Assembly (NCBI RefSeq): GCF_001182745.1
Contig: NZ_LN868938.1
Coordinates: 2,976,001-3,040,000, forward strand
Source of the DNA: Nocardia farcinica
GTDB lineage: Bacteria; Actinomycetota; Actinomycetes; Mycobacteriales; Mycobacteriaceae
Length of the DNA stretch: 64,000 bases
Direction: 5' to 3'
Both the position numbers and the translations under genes were made by a program. This document shows, in pieces, positions 16,199-25,491 of the stretch. The notes under the pieces are model-generated. The model was not told the DNA's origin. It worked only from the letters and a program-made list of their open reading frames with translations, and made no database searches. The first letter of the stretch is position 1; each line of letters begins with the position of its first letter.

Positions 16199-17394
16199 CG
16201 ACGATCGTCGCGGCCGCGGAGGCGATCGACGTCGCGGCCGCGCTCGCCGCGGATTTCGCGGCGGGCGCGGCGGCGCGGGACGCGCAGCGGCGGTTGCCGG
16301 ACGAGCAGGTGGCGGCGTTGAAGACCTCGGGTCTGCTGGCGCTGTCGGTGCCGGTCGAGTACGGCGGGCCCGCCGCCCCGGCCACGGTGCTGGCCGAGGT
16401 GTTCCGCATCCTCGCGCACGCCGACCCGTCGCTGGCGCAGATCCCGCACTCGCACTTCGTGTTTCTCGAAGCGCTGCGCCTCCAGGGCACCGACGAGCAG
16501 TGCGCCCGCTTCTACGAGCAGGTCCGCGCGGGCGCGCTGCTGGCCAACGCGCAATCCGAACGCGGCCCGCACCCCATCGACGTCGACACCACCACGCTGG
16601 TGCGCCGACCGTCCGGCGACTACCTGCTGTCCGGGCGCAAGTTCTACGCCACCGGTGCGCTGTTCGCCGACTGGGTGGTGGTGCGGGCGTCGCTGAGCGA
16701 GGGCGCCGAGGCACCGACCGCGGCCACGCCGAAGGCGATCGCGTTCGTCCCCCGCGACGCCACGGGCCTGACGGTGCTCGACGACTGGGGCGGCATGGGC
16801 CAGCGCACCACCGCCTCGGGCACGGTCACCCTCGACGACGTCGCGGTGCCCGCCGCCGATGTGGTGCCGTTCTCGCCGATCTTCACCCGCCCCACCGTCT
16901 ACGGCGCGCGAGCCCAGTTGCTGCACACCGCGATCGACGTCGGTATCGCCACCGGCGCCCTGGCGGCCGGCGTGTGCCAGGCGCGGCGCGCCCGCCCGCA
17001 TTTCGAGGCCGGGGTGGCCGCGGCGGTCGACGATCCGACCTTGCTGACCGTGGCCGGTGAGCTGGCCGTGACGGTGCGCGGCGCCGAGGCCCTGCTGGCC
17101 GCGGCGGCCCGCGCCGTGGACGCCGCCGCGGCGAATCCCACCGAGGAGAGCGCCGCGGAGGCGTCGATCGCCGTCGCCGCGGCGAAGGTGGCCGCCGTCC
17201 GGGCCGCGCTGGCCGCCACCAACGGGTTGTTCGAGCTCGGCGGCACCAGCAGCGCGACGGCGGCGGCGAACCTGTCCCGGTACTGGCGCGACGCCCGCAC
17301 CCACACCCTGCACGATCCGACGCGGTGGAAGGTGCAGCACATCGGCCGCCACACCCTCACCGGCGCGCCGCCACCGCGCCACGGCCAGATCTAG
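16195..17394 (+). CDS. SfnB/DszC-like flavin oxidase (acyl-CoA dehydrogenase fold)
   Basis: A 399-residue acyl-CoA-dehydrogenase-fold protein of the sulfur-acquisition (SfnB) / DszC branch: LPDEQVAALKTSGLLALSVPVEYGGPAAP, ADPSLAQIPHSHFVFLEAL, NAQSERGPHP and SGRKFYATGALFADWVVV. In this branch the flavin activates oxygen to oxidise sulfur compounds rather than desaturating acyl-CoA. Its ATG overlaps the stop of the SsuD-like gene. It ends 16 bp from the end of the convergent VWA gene. The role in sulfur scavenging follows from family and context. Confidence 0.88.
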   Translation: MTTIVAAAEAIDVAAALAADFAAGAAARDAQRRLPDEQVAALKTSGLLALSVPVEYGGPAAPATVLAEVFRILAHADPSLAQIPHSHFVFLEALRLQGTDEQCARFYEQVRAGALLANAQSERGPHPIDVDTTTLVRRPSGDYLLSGRKFYATGALFADWVVVRASLSEGAEAPTAATPKAIAFVPRDATGLTVLDDWGGMGQRTTASGTVTLDDVAVPAADVVPFSPIFTRPTVYGARAQLLHTAIDVGIATGALAAGVCQARRARPHFEAGVAAAVDDPTLLTVAGELAVTVRGAEALLAAAARAVDAAAANPTEESAAEASIAVAAAKVAAVRAALAATNGLFELGGTSSATAAANLSRYWRDARTHTLHDPTRWKVQHIGRHTLTGAPPPRHGQI

Positions 17395-17410
17395 CGGCGG
17401 CCACCCGGAG

Positions 17411-18370
17411 TCAGTGCCGCAGCAGCGATTCCAGCACCTCGGGCAACCCGTCGACCGAATCCAGCACCGCCACCCTGGCATCCGCGAGGGCCGCGAACCG
17501 CTGCGCCTCGGCCGGATCGCTGCCCGGCGCGATCACGGCGAGGTCGGGCACCCCGCGGGCGGCCGGGATCGGGTCGACGTCGTCGGTGACGCGGCAGTCC
17601 GAGAGCAGCACCGTGACCGAACGCGCCGAACGGGCCCGCGCCAGTTGGCCCGCCGCCGCGCCGAATGCCGCGTGCAACGACGTGGTGCCGTGGCCGCGCA
17701 GACCGAGCACCGCGTCCACCACGGCGTCGGGGTCCACGGTGGCGGCGATGTCGTGCAGCACCCGCGCCCGCGCGTCGAAGGCGATCACCGCCAGTTCGGT
17801 GCCGGTCTGCCTGGCACGCGTCGCGCAGGCCGCGGCGGCCAGCGCGGCGGTGGCCAGCCGCTCGCCCTCCATCGATCCGGACCGGTCGATCAGCAGGCAC
17901 AACGCCGCACCCGGCCGGTGCCAGCGGGCGGCGGTGAGTTCGGCCAGGCCGGGCTCCCTGCCCGCGGCGCGGGCGGCGGCGATGGCCTCCAGGGAGGCAT
18001 CGACGTCCAGATCCCCGCCGTGGTCGGCGCGCTGCCGTCGCATCCGCGGCCTGCCGCCGCCGTGGTGTCGACCGGCCGCGGCGCGTTCGAGCAGCAGGCG
18101 CGGCACCAGTGCGTTGATCTTGTCCCGCAATCCGGTGTCGGTGGCCCGCCGCATCGCCATGAGCAGCGGCAGCACCGCGTCCGGGTCGGCGGCGACCGCC
18201 GCGCGCACCGCCGCCTCGTCGAGTTCACCGACCTCCGGGGACAATTCGGCGAAACGCTCGGCGCGGCCCAGTTCCGAGCGCGGGAGCGTCCGTTCTCCGC
18301 GAGCCCGGCGCGGCCCGCGGTCCTGTTCGGGTGACCGGGAAGCGCCCGCCCCGGCCGGGGGCGGGCTCAG
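17411..18370 (-). CDS. VWA-domain protein partnered with MoxR ATPase
   Basis: About 319 residues. The C-terminal half is a von Willebrand A domain with the MIDAS motif DRSGSMEGE, then FDARARVLHD and GHGTTSLHAAF; the layout resembles magnesium-chelatase ChlD or CoxE/NorD C-termini. The N-terminal half is helical with no identified domain. No ATG, GTG or TTG exists at the expected start; CTG at 18370 overlaps the MoxR stop as CTGA and has GGGGGA upstream, so it is proposed. A GTG within the frame near 18200 is the alternative. MoxR-VWA pairs act as chaperones for cofactor or metal insertion; here the likely client is the dehydrogenase of the same operon. Confidence 0.78.
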   Translation of the reverse strand: MSPPPAGAGASRSPEQDRGPRRARGERTLPRSELGRAERFAELSPEVGELDEAAVRAAVAADPDAVLPLLMAMRRATDTGLRDKINALVPRLLLERAAAGRHHGGGRPRMRRQRADHGGDLDVDASLEAIAAARAAGREPGLAELTAARWHRPGAALCLLIDRSGSMEGERLATAALAAAACATRARQTGTELAVIAFDARARVLHDIAATVDPDAVVDAVLGLRGHGTTSLHAAFGAAAGQLARARSARSVTVLLSDCRVTDDVDPIPAARGVPDLAVIAPGSDPAEAQRFAALADARVAVLDSVDGLPEVLESLLRH

Positions 18371-19293
18371 CGTTCCCCCGGACCACCCGCCTCCGAGGGC
18401 TCCGGCGTGTCCGGCGCGGGACCGAAGACGGCGGTATAGATCTCCTCGATCACGTCCTCGGCGGTGCGGCCCGCCGATCGGTGCACCTGCACCCGACCGC
18501 TCAGCGCGACCCGCGCCGCGTCCAGCCCCACGTGCCAGTCCGCCGTGGGCGCGCCGCGCGCCGCCGCCAGATGGTGGGCGACACCGACCAGATCGATCGC
18601 CCCGCGCACCGAGGACCCCACCCGCAGATCGGGGTGCGACCGCGTCGCCCGCACCAACTCCACCGCCCGCGACCGCCACTCGTCGGACACGCGCGGGGCC
18701 CGCCGCGCCACGATGGTCTGCTCGGCCTCGGCCGACTGGTAGTCCATCGCGACCCGGCACATCCGGTCGTGCACCGCGCTCGAGATGCGCGCGGTGCCCA
18801 CCGCGTCGAACGGGTTCATCGCCGCGACCAGCGCGAAGCCGGGCGCGGCGGCGATCGTGCCGAGCCGTGGCACCGCGATCTCCCGCTCGGACATCACCGT
18901 GATCAGCGTGTTGAGGGTTTCCTCCGGCACCCGGTTGATCTCCTCGACGTAGAACAGCCCGCCCTCGCGCATCGCGGTGAGCAGCGGTCCGTCCACGAAG
19001 ATCGCCGGGTCGTAGCCGCGCTGCAACACCTGCGCGGGGTCGAACTGGCCGACGATGCGCGCCGGGGTCAGCTCCGCATTGCCCTCCACCAGCACGAACG
19101 AGCTGGCGCGGCGCACCGCCAGATCACGCAGCAGCGTGCTCTTGCCGGTGCCGGGCGGGCCTTCCAGGACGACGTGCGCGCCACTGGCCAGGGCGGCCTC
19201 CACGAGCTGGATCTCCCTGGCGCGGTCGACGACGACGTCGGCGGGCGCGAGCGCGCCGCCCGCCGACGTGGCACACCCGTCGGTGAGGGTCAC
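18367..19293 (-). CDS. MoxR-family AAA+ ATPase
   Basis: A 308-residue AAA+ ATPase: Walker A GPPGTGKST (near residue 44), Walker B LFYVEEINR, then VALMNP-type sensor 1 (LVAAMNPFD) and ISSAVHDRMCRVAMDY. It belongs to the MoxR/CoxD/NorQ type that works with VWA proteins to mature metalloenzymes or cofactor-dependent enzymes. The GTG start overlaps the alcohol-dehydrogenase stop by four bases, and its own stop overlaps the VWA start. The three genes are therefore tightly coupled. Confidence 0.92.
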   Translation of the reverse strand: MTLTDGCATSAGGALAPADVVVDRAREIQLVEAALASGAHVVLEGPPGTGKSTLLRDLAVRRASSFVLVEGNAELTPARIVGQFDPAQVLQRGYDPAIFVDGPLLTAMREGGLFYVEEINRVPEETLNTLITVMSEREIAVPRLGTIAAAPGFALVAAMNPFDAVGTARISSAVHDRMCRVAMDYQSAEAEQTIVARRAPRVSDEWRSRAVELVRATRSHPDLRVGSSVRGAIDLVGVAHHLAAARGAPTADWHVGLDAARVALSGRVQVHRSAGRTAEDVIEEIYTAVFGPAPDTPEPSEAGGPGER

Positions 19294-20405
19294 GAGTGGT
19301 CGTGCACGAGCACGCCGCGCACGTTCTTGCCGTTGAGCAGGTCGTCGTAGCCCTCGTTGACCTGTTCCAGGGTGTAGGTCTTGGTGATCAGCTCGTCGAG
19401 CTTGAGGTCGCCGGACTGGTACAGGCCCAGGATGCGCGGGATGTCGACGGTCGGGTTGCAGTCACCGAACAGGCTGCCGCGCAGTTGCTTACGGAACAGC
19501 GTCATCACCGAGCCGGACAGCTGGACGGTGGTCTCCTCGAGCTTGTTCAGGCCGGTGAGCACCACCACGCCGCCCTTGCCGACCGCGTCGAAGCCGCCCT
19601 GCACGATCTCGGAGGTCATCAGGCCGGGGGTCAGGATCGCCGAGTCCGCCATCTGGCCGCGGGTCAGGTCGGTGATGGTCTGCATGGCCTCGTCGGCGCT
19701 GGCGAAGGCGTGCGTGGCGCCCAGCTCCATCGCCTTCTCCCGCTTGTTCGGCAGCGGGTCGATCGCGATGACGTTCTTCGCCCCGGCCAGCGCCGCGCCC
19801 TGCACGGCGTTGATGCCGATGCCGCCGATCCCCATCACCACGACGGTCTGGCCCGCCTTGACCTCGGCGGTGTTGACCGCCGCGCCCCAGCCGGTGGGCA
19901 CACCGCAGCCGACCAGCACCGCCTTGTCCAGGGGCAGGTCGTCGTCGACCTTCACGCACGAGTTCTGGTGGATCACGCCGTACTGGCTGAACGTGCCGAG
20001 CATGCACATCGCACCGTACCGGCCCAGCGGGCCGGTGATCGGGAACCGCTCGCCCGGCAGGTAGCCGTCCAGAATCGTGGCGCCCATGTCGCAGATCGAC
20101 TGCTGGCCGCTCGAGCAGTAGCGGCAGGTGCCGCAGTTGGGGATGAACGAACAGACGACGTGGTCGCCGGGCTTGACGCGGGTGACCCCGGGCCCGACCT
20201 CCTCGATGATGCCCGCGCCCTCGTGTCCGAGCACCATCGGCAGCCGCGCCTCGAGATCACCGTGGGCGATGTGCACGTCGGAATGGCACAACCCGCCGTA
20301 GAGGTAGCGGATGAGCACTTCGCCCTCGCGCGGCTTGTCGAGCTCCAGCTCCTCGATCTCGATCGGCTTGCCCGCCTGACGGACCACAGCGGCCTTGGTT
20401 TTCAT
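19290..20405 (-). CDS. NDMA-dependent (mycofactocin-type) zinc alcohol dehydrogenase
   Basis: A 371-residue medium-chain alcohol dehydrogenase starting MKTKAAVVRQAGKPIEIEEL. Catalytic zinc residues are in LCHSDVH and GHEGAG; the structural zinc cysteines are in PNCGTCRYCSSGQQSIC; the nucleotide turn is GIGGIG. The sequence type matches the NDMA-dependent Rxyl_3153-like family and M. tuberculosis AdhD, whose bound nicotinamide is thought to be recycled by mycofactocin. ATG 20405 has GAGGAG eight bases upstream. It heads an overlapping operon with MoxR and VWA genes. No mycofactocin biosynthesis gene lies in the window. Confidence 0.9.
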   Translation of the reverse strand: MKTKAAVVRQAGKPIEIEELELDKPREGEVLIRYLYGGLCHSDVHIAHGDLEARLPMVLGHEGAGIIEEVGPGVTRVKPGDHVVCSFIPNCGTCRYCSSGQQSICDMGATILDGYLPGERFPITGPLGRYGAMCMLGTFSQYGVIHQNSCVKVDDDLPLDKAVLVGCGVPTGWGAAVNTAEVKAGQTVVVMGIGGIGINAVQGAALAGAKNVIAIDPLPNKREKAMELGATHAFASADEAMQTITDLTRGQMADSAILTPGLMTSEIVQGGFDAVGKGGVVVLTGLNKLEETTVQLSGSVMTLFRKQLRGSLFGDCNPTVDIPRILGLYQSGDLKLDELITKTYTLEQVNEGYDDLLNGKNVRGVLVHDHS

Positions 20406-20498
20406 GAGCACTCCTCGCGACGTTCGGTTGTGCGACAACCTTCGCGGCTCACGAAAGCCCGTGGTGTTCGGAAACTGCACAATCCGTCGCGGCGGGGC

Positions 20499-21752
20499 CT
20501 AGCGGATCAGCGGTGCCATCGGGGGGAAGGTGACGGGTAGTTCGGCCAGGGCGCGGTGGAATGGGCCGGGGCGCCAGTTCGGCTTGCCGTCGGGCAGGTC
20601 CAGGCGCATCTCCGGCAGCGCGTCGAGCAGCTGGTCGATGGCGTCCTTGGCGATGAGGTAGGCCAGCGACTGCGCCGGGCAGGCGTGCTGGCCCACGCCC
20701 CAGGCCAGGTGCGAGCGGTTGCCGGTGAGGTCGCCGCCGCGGATGGCGGGGTCGTTGTTGCAGGCGGCCATGCTGATGACCACCGGCTGGTGGGCGGGCA
20801 ACCAGACGTCGTCGATGAGGACGGGCTGGCGGGGGTAGGTGATCAACAGGTTCGCCAGCGGCGGGTCGTTGAACAGCACCTCGTCGAGCGCGTCGCGCGA
20901 GCTGAGATTGCCGCCGAGCACGCTGTCGCCGAAGCGGTGATCGGTGAGGATCAGCAGCAGCGTGTTGACGATCAGATTGAGCTCGAATTCGATCCCGGTG
21001 CCGTAGACCTGCGAGACGTGGTGGGAGACCTCCACGTCGTCGAGCCCGGACGGATGCTGCAGCAGCATCGAGGTGATGTCGCGGCGCGGCTCGGAGCGCT
21101 TGAGCGTCACCAGTTTCCGCAGCGCCTCGCCGAGCAGTTGGTTGCCCTTCTCCGCGTCCACGCCCTCGAGCAGCGCGGCGGTGCCCGCGGCGACCTGCTG
21201 GCCGATCTCCGGCGGGCAGCCGAGCATCGCGTTGACCACGGCGAAGACCAGCGGGAAGACGTACTGGCGGATGAGGTCGGCGTGCCCGTCCTGGCAGAAC
21301 GCGTTGATCAGCGGAACGGCGACCTCCTCCACGATGTCGTGCATCGCGTACAGGTCGACCTGGTCGATGCTCGCGGTGATGGCCTGCCGGTAGCGCACGA
21401 ACTCCGCACCGGTGCTGCGGCTGGCCATCGGCCGCCACTCGAGCAGCGGCAGGATCGGGCAGTCGGCGGGCACCGTCTTCTGCCAGGTGCGCGGATCGGC
21501 GGGAAAGTGCTCGGGGTCGTTGAGGATGCGCAGGGCGGTGCCGTAGCCGATCACCAGCGTGGCGGGCACGCCGGGCGCCAGCTCCACCGGCGCGAGGGAG
21601 CCGTAGCGGGCCCGCATCTCGCGGTAGACCCGATGCGGGTCGGCGGCGAACTCCGGTGTGTAGAGCGGCACCGAAGCCTCGTCGAAGGTGACCGGCGAAC
21701 CGTGCGCAACCGGGCAGGACTGGACCGGCACCCGGGACTGGGGCGTACTCAA
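20499..21752 (-). CDS. Cytochrome P450 lacking the ExxR arginine (CYP157-like)
   Basis: A 417-residue protein with a clear P450 haem loop (WGVGQHACPA, Cys358) and overall P450 length. The K-helix, however, reads E291-V-L-F294 in DEVLFNDPPLANLL, so the near-invariant ExxR arginine is phenylalanine. The I-helix region (GTGIEFELNLIVNTL, 251-265) also lacks the usual acid/threonine pair. Loss of this arginine is known in the Streptomyces CYP157 family. It is transcribed alone, 93 bp from the alcohol-dehydrogenase start and 213 bp from the phosphotransferase, with no ferredoxin beside it. It may be a specialised P450 or have a non-oxygenase role. Confidence 0.88.
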   Translation of the reverse strand: MSTPQSRVPVQSCPVAHGSPVTFDEASVPLYTPEFAADPHRVYREMRARYGSLAPVELAPGVPATLVIGYGTALRILNDPEHFPADPRTWQKTVPADCPILPLLEWRPMASRSTGAEFVRYRQAITASIDQVDLYAMHDIVEEVAVPLINAFCQDGHADLIRQYVFPLVFAVVNAMLGCPPEIGQQVAAGTAALLEGVDAEKGNQLLGEALRKLVTLKRSEPRRDITSMLLQHPSGLDDVEVSHHVSQVYGTGIEFELNLIVNTLLLILTDHRFGDSVLGGNLSSRDALDEVLFNDPPLANLLITYPRQPVLIDDVWLPAHQPVVISMAACNNDPAIRGGDLTGNRSHLAWGVGQHACPAQSLAYLIAKDAIDQLLDALPEMRLDLPDGKPNWRPGPFHRALAELPVTFPPMAPLIR

Positions 21753-21965
21753 AGGAAGAACTCCAGACTGTTCACGTGTACTGCGAGTGTGGCACCACGC
21801 TGTGCCGGGACGCTGCTCTGGAAGCGCGTGACGCGGCCTCCACCGGAACTCGTCGAATGGTATAGCCGACCGCGCGCGGATGGGTATCCAACCCGAAAAC
21901 CATCTGCGCAGAATCTTTTTCGCGTCCAGACCGGTCGGTCGCGATCCGGCCCGGACGCGGCGCGA

Positions 21966-23138
21966 TCAGACGCCCAGGGCGCCCAGGGAATCGTGATCGT
22001 CGATGGCGGTGGTGATCCGGCGCAGCAGCGTCAGACAGGTCTCCTCCGACTGCATCTTCGGCTGGTAGGCGGCGCGGCCGATGGTGAAAGCCCATGCCGC
22101 GTAGGCGAACATTGATTGCTGCCGGTACGCCAGCCACGCCTCGTCGAACGAGGGCGCCTTACCCCCCAGCTCGCCGAGCTCGTCGAGATAGGCGGTGAGC
22201 AGCTCGCGATCCCACTCCCGCCGGTCCGCCGGCTCGCACCCGGAGTTGACCGTGTAGGCGAAATCGTGCGCCCAGCCGCCGCGCATCACCACCTGCCAGT
22301 CCACGAATCCCATCCGGCCGGTGTCGGTCCGGTAGGTCTGCCCGATGTGCGGGTCACCGTGCAGCAGGGTCTGCGGCATCTCGTCGGTGGCGATGTCGAT
22401 GGCGCGGGCGACACCGGCCCACAGCCGCTCGCTCTGTCCGTGCAGCGCTTCCGGCACCACCGAGGCGGCGCGCCGCAATCCCACCGCGCAGCGCTTCTTC
22501 ATGTCGATCGCGGCCAGATACGCCTGCAACGCCTCGGTGGTCGTCTTGAGCACCGCGATGTCGGGATGCGTCCAGAATGTGCGGTGCAGCCGGGCCAGAT
22601 TGCGCACCAGATCCTCCATCTGGTCGCGCCCGATCCTGGCGTTGGGCTCGATGAACTGCGCGCCCCGGGTGGCGGCGATGTCCTCCATCAAGGCGATCGA
22701 ACGCCACGATCCCGCATCGGCGGCGCCCCAGTAGCCGATCGGCGCCTCCATCTCCACCTGGGGACGGAAGTCGCGGAAGAAACGGGTCTCGCCGTCGATC
22801 ATCTTGCCGCCGCCGAGCAGGATGCGCTGCGAGAAGGCGGTGGTGGTCTTGGCGAACAGCCGCGTCGGCAGCCCCGCCACCGCACCGGTCTCGTTGTACT
22901 GCACGCGGATCGCCACCCGGGTGGAGGTGCCGACGCTGCCGTCGGCGGTCTCGAACGAAACCGCCTCCGCCCCGGGCACATCCCGGCACAGCACGGCCGT
23001 CAGCCACTCCGGCGTGATGGTCTCCCCAGAGACCGGTACGTCGTCGATGGTGCGCGCCTTCGGCCGGGTGATCTTCTCCCCCAGCATGCGTGTGCCGACC
23101 GTCAGGGAACGCCCGAGCAACCAGAGCTTGTGGTTCAT
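21966..23138 (-). CDS. Aminoglycoside-phosphotransferase/ecdysteroid-kinase-like protein
   Basis: A 390-residue kinase-fold protein. The catalytic loop is LLHGDPHIGQTY (HGDxHxxN-like, with Gln in place of Asn) followed by the metal-binding GFVDWQVVMRGGWAHDFAY. The N-terminal lobe carries VGTSTRVAIRVQY and RLFAKTT. This is the APH/EcKL group that phosphorylates small molecules. ATG 23138 is chosen over an upstream ATG at 23201 because the upstream residues look non-coding and a GGCAGG site precedes 23138. The substrate is unknown and resistance should not be assumed. Confidence 0.85.
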   Translation of the reverse strand: MNHKLWLLGRSLTVGTRMLGEKITRPKARTIDDVPVSGETITPEWLTAVLCRDVPGAEAVSFETADGSVGTSTRVAIRVQYNETGAVAGLPTRLFAKTTTAFSQRILLGGGKMIDGETRFFRDFRPQVEMEAPIGYWGAADAGSWRSIALMEDIAATRGAQFIEPNARIGRDQMEDLVRNLARLHRTFWTHPDIAVLKTTTEALQAYLAAIDMKKRCAVGLRRAASVVPEALHGQSERLWAGVARAIDIATDEMPQTLLHGDPHIGQTYRTDTGRMGFVDWQVVMRGGWAHDFAYTVNSGCEPADRREWDRELLTAYLDELGELGGKAPSFDEAWLAYRQQSMFAYAAWAFTIGRAAYQPKMQSEETCLTLLRRITTAIDDHDSLGALGV

Positions 23139-23275
23139 ACACCTGCCTCGATTCGCCGAACACGACCGTTGCCGCACCGGGCAACCGATCGCCAGGTGCA
23201 CGGGACCGCCCGACAGTACCGCATCCTACGGTCGGGGTAACCGGTTGTATCCCAACGAATTCCGGAATCAGCAGG

Positions 23276-25042
23276 TCAGCTGGTGTGGTCGTCGTCTTTC
23301 GTGGCCACGGTGGACGGCACGGAGAGCTCCGCGCCCGCGCCGTGCCCGGCGCGCCTGCCCGCGTGCGCCTCGGCGCGCATCCGCTCGGCCATGTGCGGAT
23401 AGTGCAGCTCGAAAGCCGGTCGCTCGGAGCGGATCCGGGGCAGCTCGTAGAAGTTGTGCCGCGGCGGCGGGCAGGTGGTGGCCCACTCCAGCGAATTCCC
23501 CGCACCCCACGGGTCGTCCACCGTCACCACCTCGCCGTAGCGGAAACTCTTGAAGCCGTTCCACACGAAGGTGACCATCGAGATGCCCAGCAGGAACGAT
23601 CCGATGGTGGACACCGTGTTCAGGCCGGTGAAGCCGTCGGACGGCAGGTAGTCGGCGTAGCGGCGCGGCATGCCCTCGTTGCCGAGCCAGTGCTGCACCA
23701 GGAACGTCAGGTGGAAGCCGAGGAACGTGGTCCAGAAGTGCAGCCTGCCCAGCCGCTCGTCCATGAAGCGGCCGGTGAGCTTGGGGAACCAGAAGTAGAT
23801 GCCGGCGAAGGTGGCGAACACGATGGTGCCGAAGAGCACGTAGTGGAAGTGCGCCACCACGAAGTAGGAGTCGGTGACGTGCCAGTCCAGCGGCGGGCTG
23901 GCCAGGATGACCCCGGACAGGCCGCCGAGCAGGAACGTCACGATGAAGCCGATCGCGAACAGCATCGGTGTCTCGAAGGTGATCTGACCCTTCCACATGG
24001 TGCCGATCCAGTTGAAGAACTTCACCCCGGTGGGCACCGCGATGAGGAAGGTCATCATCGAGAAGAACGGCAGCAGCACCGCGCCGGTGGCGTACATGTG
24101 GTGCGCCCACACCGCCATCGACAGCGCCGCGATCGCCAGCGTCGCGTAGACCAGCGCCGTGTAGCCGAAGATCGGCTTGCGGCTGAACACCGGGATGACC
24201 TCGCTGATGATCCCGAAGAACGGCAACGCGATGATGTAGACCTCGGGGTGGCCGAAGAACCAGAACAGGTGCTGGTAGAGGATCGCCCCACCGTTGGCGG
24301 GGTCGTAGATGTGCCCGCCGAGGTGCCGGTCGTAGGCCAGCGCCATCAGCGCCGCGGTGAGGATCGGGAATGCCAGCAGCACCAGGATGCTGGTGATCAG
24401 GATGTTCCAGGTGAAGATCGGCATCCGGAACATCGTCATGCCGGGCGCGCGCAGGCACACCACGGTCGTGATCATGTTGACCGCGCCGAGGATGGTGCCC
24501 AGGCCCGACACCGCCAGGCCGAGAATCCACAGATCCGCGCCCACACCCGGCGAGTGCTCGCTCAGGCTCAGCGGGGTGTAGGCCGTCCAGCCGAAGTCGG
24601 CGGCGCCGCCGGGGGTGAGGAAGCCCGCGGTGGCCATCGTCGCGCCGAACAGGTACAGCCAGTAGCTGAAGGCGTTCAGGCGCGGGAACGCCACGTCGGG
24701 GGCACCGATCTGCAACGGCAGCACCGCGTTGGCGAATCCGAACACCACCGGTGTCGCGTAGAACAGCAGCATGATCGTGCCGTGCATGGTGAACAACTGG
24801 TTGTACTGCTCGGCCGAGAGGAACTGCAGCCCCGGCCGGGCCAGCTCGCCGCGCATGAGCAGGGCCAGCAGCCCGCCGATGAGGAAGAACCCGGTGGCCG
24901 AGACCAGATACAGGACACCGAGGTCCTTGGGATCGGTGGTGGTGACCATCTTGCGCAGGTAGGAGCCCTTGGGTCCGTGCCGCGCCGGGTAGGGGCGAGT
25001 CGCCGGGAGAGCGGGACGGCGCTGAGCGGGTGTTGCGGTCAC
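23276..25042 (-). CDS. ctaD: Cytochrome c oxidase subunit I
   Basis: A 588-residue haem-copper oxidase subunit I with twelve membrane spans. Visible ligands and channel blocks are [22 protein letters not shown] (haem a His), [12 protein letters not shown] (CuB His and cross-linked Tyr), AHHMYATG (CuB His pair) and [16 protein letters not shown] (haem a3/a His). It catalyses oxygen reduction to water and proton pumping in the aa3 terminal oxidase of the plasma membrane. Other subunits are not encoded here, as is usual in actinobacteria. The start is the ATG at 25042, after a purine-rich GGAGGAG site. Confidence 0.97.
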   Translation of the reverse strand: MTATPAQRRPALPATRPYPARHGPKGSYLRKMVTTTDPKDLGVLYLVSATGFFLIGGLLALLMRGELARPGLQFLSAEQYNQLFTMHGTIMLLFYATPVVFGFANAVLPLQIGAPDVAFPRLNAFSYWLYLFGATMATAGFLTPGGAADFGWTAYTPLSLSEHSPGVGADLWILGLAVSGLGTILGAVNMITTVVCLRAPGMTMFRMPIFTWNILITSILVLLAFPILTAALMALAYDRHLGGHIYDPANGGAILYQHLFWFFGHPEVYIIALPFFGIISEVIPVFSRKPIFGYTALVYATLAIAALSMAVWAHHMYATGAVLLPFFSMMTFLIAVPTGVKFFNWIGTMWKGQITFETPMLFAIGFIVTFLLGGLSGVILASPPLDWHVTDSYFVVAHFHYVLFGTIVFATFAGIYFWFPKLTGRFMDERLGRLHFWTTFLGFHLTFLVQHWLGNEGMPRRYADYLPSDGFTGLNTVSTIGSFLLGISMVTFVWNGFKSFRYGEVVTVDDPWGAGNSLEWATTCPPPRHNFYELPRIRSERPAFELHYPHMAERMRAEAHAGRRAGHGAGAELSVPSTVATKDDDHTS

Positions 25043-25116
25043 GGCTCCTCCTCACCACACCGGATCCCCCCGTTCCGGCCCGTCGTACCCGTTCTAGGCG
25101 CGGCTAAACCCGCATG

Positions 25117-25491
25117 TCAGGAATGTTCCCGCGCAATCTGGCGGGCCCAGGCCGCCAGCCAGCCCACCTCCATCGCCGCGTCCAGCAGATAGGTCGGGGG
25201 TATCCGCCCGGCGGGCACGAACACGAGGTCGATGGCGAGCAGCCAGACCGCCGGAACCAGCCCGGCGCGGCGCGCGGCCCGCACACCGGCCGGAGTCGGC
25301 TCGGCCAGCAACTGCACCACGCCGGTGCCCGCCAGCAGGCCGCCCACGGTGTACTGCAGCCACCGGTCCTGCTTGGGGCCGAACACGGCCTCGAAACTGC
25401 GGACACTCACCAGCGGCCACAGCCCGCCGACCAGGTTGAACGCCCCGTGCGCGCGGGCCAGCGCGAGCCCGCGCACCTGCGGGCCACTCAT
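25117..25491 (-). CDS. Small four-span membrane protein
   Basis: A 124-residue protein, start ATG 25491, with about four hydrophobic segments (AHGAFNLVGGLWPLV; LQYTVGGLLAGTGVVQLL; AGLVPAVWLLAIDLVFV; LLDAAMEVGWLAAWA). No functional motif is seen. It lies upstream of ctaD on the same strand with a 74-bp gap and may be co-transcribed. A conserved actinobacterial membrane protein of unknown function is the safest call. Confidence 0.75.
   Translation of the reverse strand: MSGPQVRGLALARAHGAFNLVGGLWPLVSVRSFEAVFGPKQDRWLQYTVGGLLAGTGVVQLLAEPTPAGVRAARRAGLVPAVWLLAIDLVFVPAGRIPPTYLLDAAMEVGWLAAWARQIAREHS

Noticed and set aside
21966..23138. Aminoglycoside resistance gene
   Set aside because: The fold is APH-like, but many small-molecule kinases share it and no aminoglycoside-specific features can be seen.
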